Shown here one piece after another: positions 18,800 through 26,290 of a stretch of 64,000 bases of DNA (positions within the stretch are counted from its first letter, which is position 1; every line of letters begins with the position of its first letter). Below the pieces are notes generated by a model. It had not been told where the DNA came from. It searched no databases and worked only from the letters and a program-made list of their open reading frames with translations. Position numbers and translations under genes: made by a program. The stretch comes from Candidatus Enterococcus murrayae (GTDB taxonomy: Bacteria; Bacillota; Bacilli; Lactobacillales; Enterococcaceae). Location of the stretch: positions 1 to 64,000 of the forward strand of contig NZ_JAFLVR010000001.1 in assembly GCF_017315985.1 (NCBI RefSeq), read 5' to 3'.

Positions 18800-18862
18800 C
18801 TATCTAAAATAGCTAAAGTAATAATTATTCAGTTGTGTGTGCGTACTCTTATTCTTATTCAT
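18800..18862 (-). CDS. Aromatic leader peptide (20 aa, Tyr/Phe-rich)
   Basis: A 20-residue open reading frame in the leader of the aromatic operon. It starts ATG at 18862 with GGAG 8 nt upstream and ends NNYYFSYFR then TAG. Five of the last seven residues are Tyr or Phe, the end products of the tyrA and pheA branches encoded downstream. The stop codon abuts the first pairing segment of the attenuator. It is too short for routine gene calling. The function as a ribosome-stalling sensor is inferred from codon content and position; it closely parallels the Trp-rich peptide upstream of trpX, which also ends in Arg-stop. Confidence 0.85.
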   Translation of the reverse strand: MNKNKSTHTQLNNYYFSYFR

Positions 18863-18896
18863 AAAAATCGCTCCAAACTGATTTAAGATTGAACTT

Positions 18897-18925
18897 AGTA
18901 TAGAGTTGTTTTTCTCATAAGTCAA
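18897..18925 (-). promoter_or_regulatory. aroEp: Promoter of the aromatic operon
   Basis: TTGACT (18920-18925) and TATACT (18897-18902) with a 17-nt spacer on the minus strand. The predicted start is near 18890, giving a 5' UTR of about 28 nt before the leader peptide. It begins only 35 nt after the trpZ stop, with no terminator between. Confidence 0.85.
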
Positions 18926-18959
18926 CCCATTATTCTAATTTTCTGTAAAAAAACTTTAT

Positions 18960-19742
18960 TTACATTACTTCAGCTACACTCTCGTTCTCTTCAAAAAGCA
19001 GGAATAAGTCCGCAAGGCTCATCTGCTTTTTCTCTTCACCATGAATATCTTTGATGATCGCTCCCTTTTCCATCACGATCACGCGATCGCCATAATTTAA
19101 AGCATCCTCCATCTTATGGGTGACCATCAAACAGGTTAGATTCTCTTCTTTGATCCGTTGATCCGTTAAAAGCATTAACTGCTTTGCTGTTTTAGGATCG
19201 AGTGCAGCTGTGTGTTCATCTAGTAATAATAAATCCGGCTTTGTAATTGTCGCCATCAGCAAGCTCAAGGCCTGACGCTGTCCGCCGGAAAGAAATCCTG
19301 TTGGGGTATCGAGATGATTTTCCAAACCATTCCCCACTAGTTTGCAAAGCTCACGATACATTTCTTTCTTTTGGTTCAACTGACGTTGACGCAATCGCCG
19401 TTTTTCGCCTCTTTTTTCTGCTAAACCTAAGTTTTCAGCGACAGTCAGTCGTGGAGCTGTTCCCATTTTCGGGTCCTGAAACACACGTGAGATAGCTGTC
19501 GCCCGTTGCTCTTCTGATAATTTGGTCAAATCCTTGCCCATTACTGAAACAGTCCCGCTATCTAATTGCAGCGTCCCGGAGATGCTGTTGAAAAGTGTAC
19601 TTTTTCCTGCGCCGTTGCCGCCTAAGACTGTAACGAACTCGCCAGGGGCGATCGTCAAATCGACATTACTCAGGATTTTACGCTGATCATTCACTCCGTT
19701 GCTGATTGTCTTACTTGCTTTTTTAACCTCTAATGCATTCAT
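18960..19742 (-). CDS. trpZ: ABC transporter ATP-binding protein (TrpZ-like)
   Basis: A 260-residue ATPase with Walker A GGNGAGKST (near residue 37), the signature FLSGGQRQALSLLMA, Walker B LLLLDEHTAALD and the switch His in MVTHKMEDAL. It energises the permease encoded 4 nt upstream. The group with ABC_sub_bind-type binding protein and BPD_transp_2-type permease is the TrpXYZ family, predicted tryptophan importers. The Trp-codon leader peptide upstream supports this. Direct substrate data are lacking. Confidence 0.88.
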   Translation of the reverse strand: MNALEVKKASKTISNGVNDQRKILSNVDLTIAPGEFVTVLGGNGAGKSTLFNSISGTLQLDSGTVSVMGKDLTKLSEEQRATAISRVFQDPKMGTAPRLTVAENLGLAEKRGEKRRLRQRQLNQKKEMYRELCKLVGNGLENHLDTPTGFLSGGQRQALSLLMATITKPDLLLLDEHTAALDPKTAKQLMLLTDQRIKEENLTCLMVTHKMEDALNYGDRVIVMEKGAIIKDIHGEEKKQMSLADLFLLFEENESVAEVM

Positions 19743-19746
19743 ACGA

Positions 19747-20628
19747 TCACTCCTCCTTTTCCAGTCCAGTCTTTAAGTTCAATGCTTCCTTTAAGCGAGG
19801 GATCATCAAGCACAATGCCAAAATGATTGACGAGAAAATCTTCAAATAGGTGGTATCTAAGCCCGCCTTGATGATGATCAGAATCAGCAGCTGATAGATG
19901 ATGCTGCCCAAAACGATCGCGACCAATCTCTCAACGAAGGTAACTTCGCCATACAATACTTCGCCGATAATAATAGAAGCCAACCCAATAACGATTACGC
20001 CCACGCCCTTGGCAATATCTGCATAGCCGTCATTTTGTGCAATCAAAGCTCCAGATAATGCGATCACACCATTTGATAAGGTCAATCCGATTACCTTCAT
20101 GCGATCGGTATTGATGCCGATCGAACGTGCCATGTTTTCATTGTCGCCTGTCGCAATATAGGCTTGGCCAAAATCAGTGAAAAAGAAAAACAGTAGTAGA
20201 GCTACGATAATGATGATCGCGATCAAACCTAACAAAACGATATCAAAATGGTCTGGCAGGTTTAAATTTGTAAAGAAATCTTGGATTTTAGGCTGCTTTA
20301 ATAAAGAAAGGTTGGGTGTCTGCATAATGAACAGCATCACCGAGTTCAATCCCGACATAACTAGAATTCCAGCTAAGATGACTGGGATTTTTCCTTTTGT
20401 ATACAGCATGCCGGTAACGAAGCCTGCACACATCCCCGCAACGATTCCCAAAAGTGTTGCTAAGACTGGAGAAACCCCATTAGTGATCGCCGTCACACAG
20501 ACTGCCCCGCCCAAGGGAAAGGACCCTTCAGTTGTCATATCAGGAAAATTTAAGATTCGATAAGTCATGAATATTCCCAATCCTAAGATCCCCCATAAAA
20601 ATCCTTGCCCAATTGCTGAAATTACCAT
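19747..20628 (-). CDS. trpY: ABC transporter permease (TrpY-like)
   Basis: A 293-residue membrane protein with about eight helices, of the branched-chain amino acid/ribose permease superfamily. The segment AYIATGDNENMARSIGINTDRMKVIGLTLSNG is the cytoplasmic coupling loop that contacts the ATPase. It follows trpX by 4 nt and precedes trpZ by 4 nt, so the three genes form one translation unit. Confidence 0.88.
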   Translation of the reverse strand: MVISAIGQGFLWGILGLGIFMTYRILNFPDMTTEGSFPLGGAVCVTAITNGVSPVLATLLGIVAGMCAGFVTGMLYTKGKIPVILAGILVMSGLNSVMLFIMQTPNLSLLKQPKIQDFFTNLNLPDHFDIVLLGLIAIIIIVALLLFFFFTDFGQAYIATGDNENMARSIGINTDRMKVIGLTLSNGVIALSGALIAQNDGYADIAKGVGVIVIGLASIIIGEVLYGEVTFVERLVAIVLGSIIYQLLILIIIKAGLDTTYLKIFSSIILALCLMIPRLKEALNLKTGLEKEE

Positions 20629-20632
20629 TTGT

Positions 20633-21643
20633 CTACTCCCCTTTAACTACTTCTGCTTTTTCTTTGATTTTTTCTGGAATCGTGATGCCTAATTCTTTCG
20701 CTTTTTCTTCATTGATGATCATGTCGCCATAATCAATGACATTTACTGGTGTATCTGCTGGTTTGGCTTTGCCGCTTAAGACATCTGCCGCCATTTTTCC
20801 AGTTTCAACCCCTAAGTCAAATTGATTTTGTCCAACAGTTGCGATGCCGCCTTCTTTGGCCATATTGTCTACTGAAACAAACACTGGTTTTTTGGCTTTG
20901 TCGGATTCATTGATCAACGTTTGGAACGCACTGGCGATCGTGTTGTCTTGCGGAATATATAGGTAGTCTGTTTCCTGACAAGCTTGTTGCGTAATTTGAG
21001 CAATGTCATTACTAGAACTGATCGCGTATTTTTTAACGGTTAAGCCGTCCTTTGTGGCACGTTTTTCTGCTCGTTCAATTTGTGACTTAGAATTTTCCTC
21101 CGAAGAAGAATAGATCATACCGACTGTTTTTGCATTTGGAAACATTTCCTTTGCCATATCTAACTGCTGATCAACGGGTGTAAGATTATTTACGCCGGTG
21201 ATGTTGCTCCCTGGCTTTTTCAAATCTTTTACTAAACCGGCACCGATGGGATCGCTGATAGCTCCCATGATGATCGGCTTATCACTTGTTGCGTTGGCTA
21301 ATGCTTTCGCTGCTGGTGTGGCGATACCCACTAAAACATCAGAATCTTTTTCTAAGAGCTGCTGGCTCATACTGTTTAATTTGCTTTGATCGCCTTGGCC
21401 GTTTAAAAATTCAATTTTGATATTTTTTCCATCTTCGTATCCTTCTTTTTTCAATCCTTCGATTACACCGTCTTTGATTTGGTCTAACGATGGATGACTG
21501 ATGAATTGCAGGATACCCACGGTTTTCATTTCTTCCTTTTTTTCAGTCGCATTTGTTTGACGCGACCCCATTTGATAAGCAAAAACACCAATTAATACGA
21601 CTGCTAATGCGATGATTGATCCGATAATCCCTTTGTTTTTCAT
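20633..21643 (-). CDS. trpX: ABC transporter substrate-binding protein (TrpX-like)
   Basis: A 336-residue exported binding protein of the ABC_sub_bind type (PF04392). It has an N-terminal hydrophobic segment (about 5-24) and then VGILQFISHPSLDQIKDG, GIATPAAKALANAT, DPIGAGLV and ITGVNN, hallmarks of the TrpX group. There is no lipobox cysteine after the hydrophobic segment and no Cys before residue 200, so it is probably anchored by an uncleaved helix rather than as a lipoprotein. GGGG lies upstream of the ATG, right after a two-terminator leader. Confidence 0.88.
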   Translation of the reverse strand: MKNKGIIGSIIALAVVLIGVFAYQMGSRQTNATEKKEEMKTVGILQFISHPSLDQIKDGVIEGLKKEGYEDGKNIKIEFLNGQGDQSKLNSMSQQLLEKDSDVLVGIATPAAKALANATSDKPIIMGAISDPIGAGLVKDLKKPGSNITGVNNLTPVDQQLDMAKEMFPNAKTVGMIYSSSEENSKSQIERAEKRATKDGLTVKKYAISSSNDIAQITQQACQETDYLYIPQDNTIASAFQTLINESDKAKKPVFVSVDNMAKEGGIATVGQNQFDLGVETGKMAADVLSGKAKPADTPVNVIDYGDMIINEEKAKELGITIPEKIKEKAEVVKGE

Positions 21644-21735
21644 GAATAATTCCCCCTAGTTTTAATTTTTGTTTTTTTGAAAATGGCTCATTCTGATGAA
21701 TTTACTTCCCACTGTGTATACGAAGTGAAATTCGC

Positions 21736-21774
21736 AAAAAAAGACAACTACCCAAAATGCAACGGTAGTTGTCT
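21736..21774 (-). terminator. Trp leader terminator T2
   Basis: Perfect 11-bp arms AGACAACTACC (21774-21764) and GGTAGTTGTCT (21752-21742), followed by seven U. Bases in its left arm and loop (ACC and GCAT) can pair with the right arm of T1 (ATGC, GGT) with a 3-nt bulge, a weaker counterpart of the 5:6 pairing in the aro leader. Confidence 0.88.
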
Positions 21775-21779
21775 CAAAG

Positions 21780-21812
21780 AAAACAAAAACCGCATAGATG
21801 GTCTCTATGCGG
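21780..21812 (-). terminator. Trp leader terminator T1
   Basis: Perfect 9-bp arms CCGCATAGA (21812-21804) and TCTATGCGG (21798-21790) with a GACCA loop, followed by UUUUUGUUUUC. Its left arm is also complementary to segment 3 (TCTATGCTGG) with one bulged U, the same single-bulge design as in the aro leader. Confidence 0.9.
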
Positions 21813-21832
21813 GAATAAGCACGAAAAAATAT

Positions 21833-21899
21833 CCAGCATAGATACAAAATTTAGAAGTTGCCTAAACGTTGTATCTATGAGTGAATTCATAAATACAAC
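21833..21899 (-). promoter_or_regulatory. Trp attenuator: alternative pairing segments 1-3
   Basis: Segment 1 (21899-21887, GTTGTATTTATGA) begins 1 nt after the leader-peptide stop. Segment 2 (21880-21868, TCATAGATACAAC) pairs with it over 13 bp with one G-U. Segment 3 (21847-21837, TTGTATCTATG, continuing CTGG) pairs perfectly with segment 2 over 11 bp or with the T1 left arm over 9 bp with one bulge. GTATCTATG is shared with segment 3 of the aro leader. Confidence 0.82.
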
Positions 21900-21956
21900 T
21901 TATCTACGCCAGTTTTGCCAGCTATTTAATTGATTAGATAAGTTTGCTTGTTTCAT
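21900..21956 (-). CDS. Tryptophan leader peptide (18 aa)
   Basis: An 18-residue open reading frame with a very good ribosome binding site (AAGGAGTGAC, AAGGAG 8 nt before the ATG). It ends NSWQNWRR then TAA. Two Trp codons among the last six, in a peptide upstream of a TrpXYZ-type transporter, are the expected sensor for tryptophan-dependent attenuation. The stop lies 1 nt before segment 1. Too short for routine gene calling. The role is inferred from content and position. Confidence 0.87.
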   Translation of the reverse strand: MKQANLSNQLNSWQNWRR

Positions 21957-21990
21957 GAATGTCACTCCTTCTTTTTTTTATGTTGAGGTT

Positions 21991-22019
21991 AGTTTAGCGG
22001 AAAAAAAATCGACTGTCAA
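21991..22019 (-). promoter_or_regulatory. Promoter of trpXYZ
   Basis: TTGACA (22014-22019) and TAAACT (21991-21996) with a 17-nt spacer. The predicted transcript start is about 28 nt before the leader peptide ATG, the same geometry as the aro leader. Confidence 0.85.
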
Positions 22020-22066
22020 CTCTTTTTATTAAAAAAAGCTCATTTATTTTATCCGAATTCTCATTT

Positions 22067-22627
22067 TTATTTTTTTAGGTCCCACATGGGTAAGCGATTC
22101 AACTCAGGAATGAACTCATTGTTCAAATCCTTCAAGCCTTCTACAACAAAGCGATTCTTTTCCTTGCCGTTATGGAAGAAAATGAACGTGACCTGGCGAG
22201 GATCAAGCTGATAGGTTTGAGCGATCGTCTCGCTGTCATAAACAATCGGATAATAATAAAATTTGCGGTTCAGCATCGTTTGCTGGTTTGGATCGTCTAG
22301 AATCGTCATGACATTATCAAAGGACGTCCCGTTTGGTTGGCTGAACATGATCGAAATCGCCTTTGTTTCTTTGATCTTTTGATCAACGGTCCGATAGTTC
22401 AGAGGAATCAGATGGTCTGATTTTAAAGAATCAAAGACTAATTCATTTAATTGATCTTGTCGGATCGTCTTTTGAGCAAATGCTGCCGAAGCGGAAAAAA
22501 GGATCGCAAAGATAACTAGACTGGCAGCGATCATTAAGGAGCGACGTTCATTTTCCGACACAATAATTATGAATTTTTGCCAAAAATTAAGTGTTTTTTC
22601 TTTAACGATTGCTAAATATCTCTCCAT
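22067..22627 (-). CDS. Hypothetical membrane-anchored exported protein
   Basis: A 186-residue protein with an N-terminal basic region, one hydrophobic helix (about 32-52, SLMIAASLVIFAILFSASAAFA) and an extracellular domain. The C-terminal part (RQVTFIFFHNGKEKNRFVVEGLKDLNN) suggests a thioredoxin-like or similar alpha/beta fold but has no CxxC, so I assign no redox role. AAGGAGG is 7 nt before ATG 22627; the in-frame ATG at 22633 is too close to it. I do not recognise the family. Confidence 0.72.
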   Translation of the reverse strand: MERYLAIVKEKTLNFWQKFIIIVSENERRSLMIAASLVIFAILFSASAAFAQKTIRQDQLNELVFDSLKSDHLIPLNYRTVDQKIKETKAISIMFSQPNGTSFDNVMTILDDPNQQTMLNRKFYYYPIVYDSETIAQTYQLDPRQVTFIFFHNGKEKNRFVVEGLKDLNNEFIPELNRLPMWDLKK

Positions 22628-22765
22628 AATCATCCCTCCTTGCTTATCATTATATTATTTTTATCTTAAAAGCGCTACCAGCAAGAAGAAATTTCGTTTT
22701 ATTTGCGTAGCTCATCCAGTCAGCGTGTTTTATATTTGATTGTTAGCGTTTTCTTTTAATGATAT

Positions 22766-22771
22766 TATAAT
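22766..22771 (+). promoter_or_regulatory. Probable -10 element of the PEPCK-like gene
   Basis: A consensus TATAAT lies 30 nt before the AGGAGG/ATG of the PEPCK-like gene. No clear -35 hexamer is present at 17 nt. Confidence 0.4.
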
Positions 22772-22801
22772 GATGACAACTTATTTTGAGGAGGTTTTAT
22801 G

Positions 22802-24469
22802 ATGAGCAGTATTGAACATTTTTCACGTAAGGAAATCACTAAAAGTAATCGGCTTTTCTCCAGTATTCGCAGTGTGATCGAAACAGCATTTTATGGAAAT
22901 AACGTCACGCGTATCCGCCATCTTACGGATGCCTATGCCTTGGCGAAGTCCAGTCCTGGAACGATCACTACCGATCTGGATGTCGCGCATACGAGCAGAT
23001 TGCAGCTTCCCACCGATGCGAAGGTCCTAGTGACGAATGATGGGAAAATCGTCGGCCGAACAGCGGCAGCGCGGCGTATTATTGGTCAGCAAGGGATCGA
23101 CAGCGCTTTTTACAGTGAGCTGCTGAGAGAAGCTGTTTTCAATGCTCGGTCGAAAAAGTTTTATTCCGGCGAAGTCATTGTGGGATTAGATGAAGAATTT
23201 ACTGTCAAATCTCATTTGATGATACCGGCAGACTACAGCCCCAACCTCTGCTCTTATTTATTGAACTTTCAAATCGGTGACGCGAAGCACTTGTTTTATC
23301 AGCAATCAGATGAGATCCATACTGGCGATATCTTCATTTTTGCTGACCCGGATTGGGAGCATCCTGACTTTCCTGATGGTGTGGTGGTGATTGATCCGCT
23401 TCATAATTGTGCCGGGATTTTAGGGCTGCGCTATTTTGGCGAATTGAAGAAGGCTACACTGACCCTAGCTTGGGCCACAGCACATCGTAACGGCTTTATT
23501 GCGTGCCATGGCGGGATGAAGCAATATTTGCTGGAGGACAAAAAATACACGATGGCAGCATTTGGTCTGTCAGGCTCTGGAAAATCGACGATCACCCTAG
23601 CAAAGCCTAAAAATAAAGGAGAGGTTCACGTTCTCCATGATGATGCGTTTGTTATTTCCAAAAAGAAAGGCTCAACTACAGCATTAGAGCCTGCCTATTT
23701 TGATAAAACCCAAGACTACCCTATGAGCAGTGAGGAGATAAAATATATTGTGACTGCACAGAATGTTGGGGTGACCTTGGACGAGGAAAATAAGAAGGTC
23801 TTGGTTACAGAGGATATCCGCAACGGGAATGGCCGGAGCATTAAGAGTCGTTACGCTACACCGAATCGCGTCGATCATATTGATGAAAAAGTTGATGGCC
23901 TTTTTTGGATCATGAAGGATGACAGCCTGCCGCCATTGATCAAAATTGAGGATCCTTCCCTTGCTGCTGTTTTTGGTGCGACGTTGGCGACGAAGCGATC
24001 GACTGCGGAGAATGTTGTTGGTGAGGTGACCGATCAATTAGTTATCGAGCCCTTTGCCAACCCCTTCCGCTGCTATCCGCTGCAGGAGGATTATCAAGAC
24101 TTCAAAGACTTGTTCCAAAAACAAAAAACAGCCTGCTTCATTTTAAATACCGGTGATTTCAAGGGACGCAAGGTCACACCGGATGAAACCCTCAGCAGTA
24201 TTGAAAAAATCGTTGACGGAACGGCGAAATTCAAGCCTTTTGGTCCGCTGAAGAAGATTAGCTATCTGCCGGTTAAAAAACACGAGCCGGATTTCAACAG
24301 CCATCATTACCTGCTTCACCTGATGACGCGACTTGAGACAAGGCTTGCCTTTGTCCAATCGCGCAAAACCTATCAAGGCGGCTACGATCGATTGCCGAAT
24401 GAAGCCGAACAGCTGCTGCTTCAGCTGCTTGATGAGCTGCATAGTTTTAAGGAATCGATTAGTGTTTAA
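22802..24469 (+). CDS. pckA: Diverged ATP-type phosphoenolpyruvate carboxykinase
   Basis: A 555-residue protein of the ATP-dependent PEPCK fold, which interconverts oxaloacetate and PEP. RYFGELKKA matches the YAGEIKKG region, FGLSGSGKST is the kinase P-loop (near residue 260) and HDDAF replaces the usual GDDEH metal motif but keeps both Asp. The normal FEGGCYAK segment is replaced by LEPAYFDK, and RYATP retains the ATP-binding Arg region. This divergent type occurs in lactic acid bacteria. AGGAGG is 7 nt from ATG 22802 and 4 nt from ATG 22799. Activity is likely but should not be assumed from homology alone. Confidence 0.8.
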   Translation: MSSIEHFSRKEITKSNRLFSSIRSVIETAFYGNNVTRIRHLTDAYALAKSSPGTITTDLDVAHTSRLQLPTDAKVLVTNDGKIVGRTAAARRIIGQQGIDSAFYSELLREAVFNARSKKFYSGEVIVGLDEEFTVKSHLMIPADYSPNLCSYLLNFQIGDAKHLFYQQSDEIHTGDIFIFADPDWEHPDFPDGVVVIDPLHNCAGILGLRYFGELKKATLTLAWATAHRNGFIACHGGMKQYLLEDKKYTMAAFGLSGSGKSTITLAKPKNKGEVHVLHDDAFVISKKKGSTTALEPAYFDKTQDYPMSSEEIKYIVTAQNVGVTLDEENKKVLVTEDIRNGNGRSIKSRYATPNRVDHIDEKVDGLFWIMKDDSLPPLIKIEDPSLAAVFGATLATKRSTAENVVGEVTDQLVIEPFANPFRCYPLQEDYQDFKDLFQKQKTACFILNTGDFKGRKVTPDETLSSIEKIVDGTAKFKPFGPLKKISYLPVKKHEPDFNSHHYLLHLMTRLETRLAFVQSRKTYQGGYDRLPNEAEQLLLQLLDELHSFKESISV

Positions 24470-24483
24470 CAGATGACCTGCTT

Positions 24484-24517
24484 CTCCAATGACTTATTTG
24501 GTCATTGGAGCTTTTTT
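24484..24517 (+). terminator. Terminator after the PEPCK-like gene
   Basis: Arms CTCCAATGAC (24484-24493) and GTCATTGGAG (24501-24510) pair perfectly, followed by CTTTTTT. Confidence 0.9.
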
Positions 24518-24526
24518 GTTTATAAT
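24498..24526 (+). promoter_or_regulatory. Promoter of the rqcH gene
   Basis: TTGGTC (24498-24503) and TATAAT (24521-24526) with a 17-nt spacer; the -35 region is embedded in the upstream terminator hairpin, a compact arrangement. Confidence 0.6.
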
Positions 24527-24559
24527 AGACGTATTATGAATAGAAATGAGGGATAAAAC

Positions 24560-26263
24560 ATGTCCTTTGACGGAGTTTTTACCCATGCAATGGTACGAGA
24601 ATTGAAGGATCAGCTCGTTTCCGGAAGAATATCTAAGATACATCAGCCTTATGAAAATGAAGTCGTACTGGTTATACGTGCTCGAGGAAAGAATCAACGC
24701 CTGCTGCTTTCGGCGCATCCTAGCTATGCTCGTATCCAGCTGACAGAGATTGCTTATACCAATCCTGATAATCCGCCAAATTTCGTGATGATGCTGCGTA
24801 AGCATCTTGAAGGCGCGATATTAGAAAATATCCATCAGGTGGAAAACGATCGGGTGGTTCATTTTACCTTCAGCAAGCGGGATGAACTGGGCGATCTGCA
24901 AAATATTGTTCTGATCGTGGAGCTGATGGGACGGCATTCAACAATCGTCTTGCTGAATAAGCAAACTGGAAAGATTTTAGATGCCATCAAGCATATCGGC
25001 CACTCGCAAAACACGTATCGATCGATCCTGCCAGGCAGCGAATATATCGAGCCGCCAAAGCAAGAGCAGGTGAATCCATTCCATGCGACAAAAGAGCAGG
25101 TATTTACGCTTCTTTCCACTGCTGAAACACTTGATGGTCGGTATCTGCAGCAAAATTTCCAAGGCTTGGGACGAGATACGGCAGAGGAACTGGCCTTCCG
25201 TTTTTCCAAAAAGCCAAATGAGAAAATGGCTGTTTGGGATAGCTTTTGGGCAAGTATTCAGGAAGATCTGGTCCCCACCTTGGGAACAAAAAATAACAAA
25301 GAATTCTTTACTCCGGTTCCTTTCGAGACTCTTGATAAGACCGAAACGTATGATAGCTTAAGTGCGTTACTTGATGCTTTTTATGGTGAAAAAGCCGAAA
25401 AGGATCGGGTTAAACAGCTGGGAAATGAATTGATTCGCAAGGTAGAAAATGAAATCAAGCGGAATCAAACCAAGCTTGCGAAGCGACAAAAAACCTTGCA
25501 GGATTCTGAAAATGCCGAAGAATATCGACGCGATGGTGAATTGCTGACGACATTTATGGCTCAAGTCCCGCGTGGTGTCGATCGTGTGGAGCTGCAAAAT
25601 TATTATGAAGACAATGCCCCGATCACAATCAAGTTGAATCCAGCGTTGACACCTAATCAAAATGCACAAAAATACTTTCAAAAGTATCAGAAGCTGAAAA
25701 ATGCAGTCAAATTGGTCTATGATCAAATCGCAGAAGCAAAGGATGAAATTGCTTATCTCGAATCTGTTCTTGCCCAGTTAGAGATCGCAGGTCCGATGGA
25801 TATCGAGGTTATCAAGGAAGAGCTGGTCGCCAGCGGCTACTTGAAGAAAAAACGCAGCAAGAAGAATCGAAATCATGCGCCTTCCAAGCCTGAGCGCTTT
25901 ATCGCCAGTGACGGAACAACGATCCTAGTCGGTAAAAATAACTTGCAGAATGACCAGTTGACCCTGAAGCAAGCACGCAAGACGGACATTTGGCTTCATG
26001 CGAAGAATATCCCCGGCTCCCACGTCATTGTAAAAAGCGATGATCCTAGCGAGGAAACGTTATTAGAAGCTGCTGAGCTAGCTGCCTACTTCTCGAAATT
26101 TCGACAATCGGCGCAAGTTCCGGTGGATTATGTAGCGGTCAAGCATGTTCATAAGCCTAACGGTGCTAAGCCTGGATTTGTGATTTATGAGAATCAGAAA
26201 ACATTGTTTGTGACACCAGAAGAATCGGTGATTGAGCAATTACGAAAAAATGGAACAGCCTAG
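24560..26263 (+). CDS. rqcH: RqcH / FbpA NFACT-family protein
   Basis: A 567-residue protein: NFACT-N domain (about 1-270), helical middle coiled coil (about 275-430) and C-terminal NFACT-R domain (about 440-550, TDIWLHAKNIPGSHVIVK). Members recognise obstructed 50S subunits carrying peptidyl-tRNA and, with RqcP, add C-terminal alanine tails that mark stalled peptides for degradation. The same protein is known as fibronectin-binding FbpA/PavA/EfbA in streptococci and enterococci. Length is normal. Confidence 0.92.
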   Translation: MSFDGVFTHAMVRELKDQLVSGRISKIHQPYENEVVLVIRARGKNQRLLLSAHPSYARIQLTEIAYTNPDNPPNFVMMLRKHLEGAILENIHQVENDRVVHFTFSKRDELGDLQNIVLIVELMGRHSTIVLLNKQTGKILDAIKHIGHSQNTYRSILPGSEYIEPPKQEQVNPFHATKEQVFTLLSTAETLDGRYLQQNFQGLGRDTAEELAFRFSKKPNEKMAVWDSFWASIQEDLVPTLGTKNNKEFFTPVPFETLDKTETYDSLSALLDAFYGEKAEKDRVKQLGNELIRKVENEIKRNQTKLAKRQKTLQDSENAEEYRRDGELLTTFMAQVPRGVDRVELQNYYEDNAPITIKLNPALTPNQNAQKYFQKYQKLKNAVKLVYDQIAEAKDEIAYLESVLAQLEIAGPMDIEVIKEELVASGYLKKKRSKKNRNHAPSKPERFIASDGTTILVGKNNLQNDQLTLKQARKTDIWLHAKNIPGSHVIVKSDDPSEETLLEAAELAAYFSKFRQSAQVPVDYVAVKHVHKPNGAKPGFVIYENQKTLFVTPEESVIEQLRKNGTA

Positions 26264-26284
26264 TATGGCTGCTCCATTTTTTTT
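26251..26284 (+). terminator. Bidirectional terminator over the rqcH stop
   Basis: Arms TGGAACAGCC (26251-26260) and GGCTGCTCCA (26267-26276), flanked by A- and T-runs, with the TAG stop of rqcH in the loop. It serves both convergent genes. Confidence 0.85.
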
Positions 26285-26290
26285 GTTGAA

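Noticed and set aside
21662-21847. 61-codon reading frame on the minus strand before trpX
   Set aside because: It lies across the two leader terminators, has no ribosome binding site and an implausible composition. The RNA structure explains the sequence.
18630-22019. T-box riboswitches as explanation for the aro and trp leaders
   Set aside because: Neither leader has the AGGTGGTACCGCG-type T-box motif or a Stem I, while the alaS leader in the same window does.
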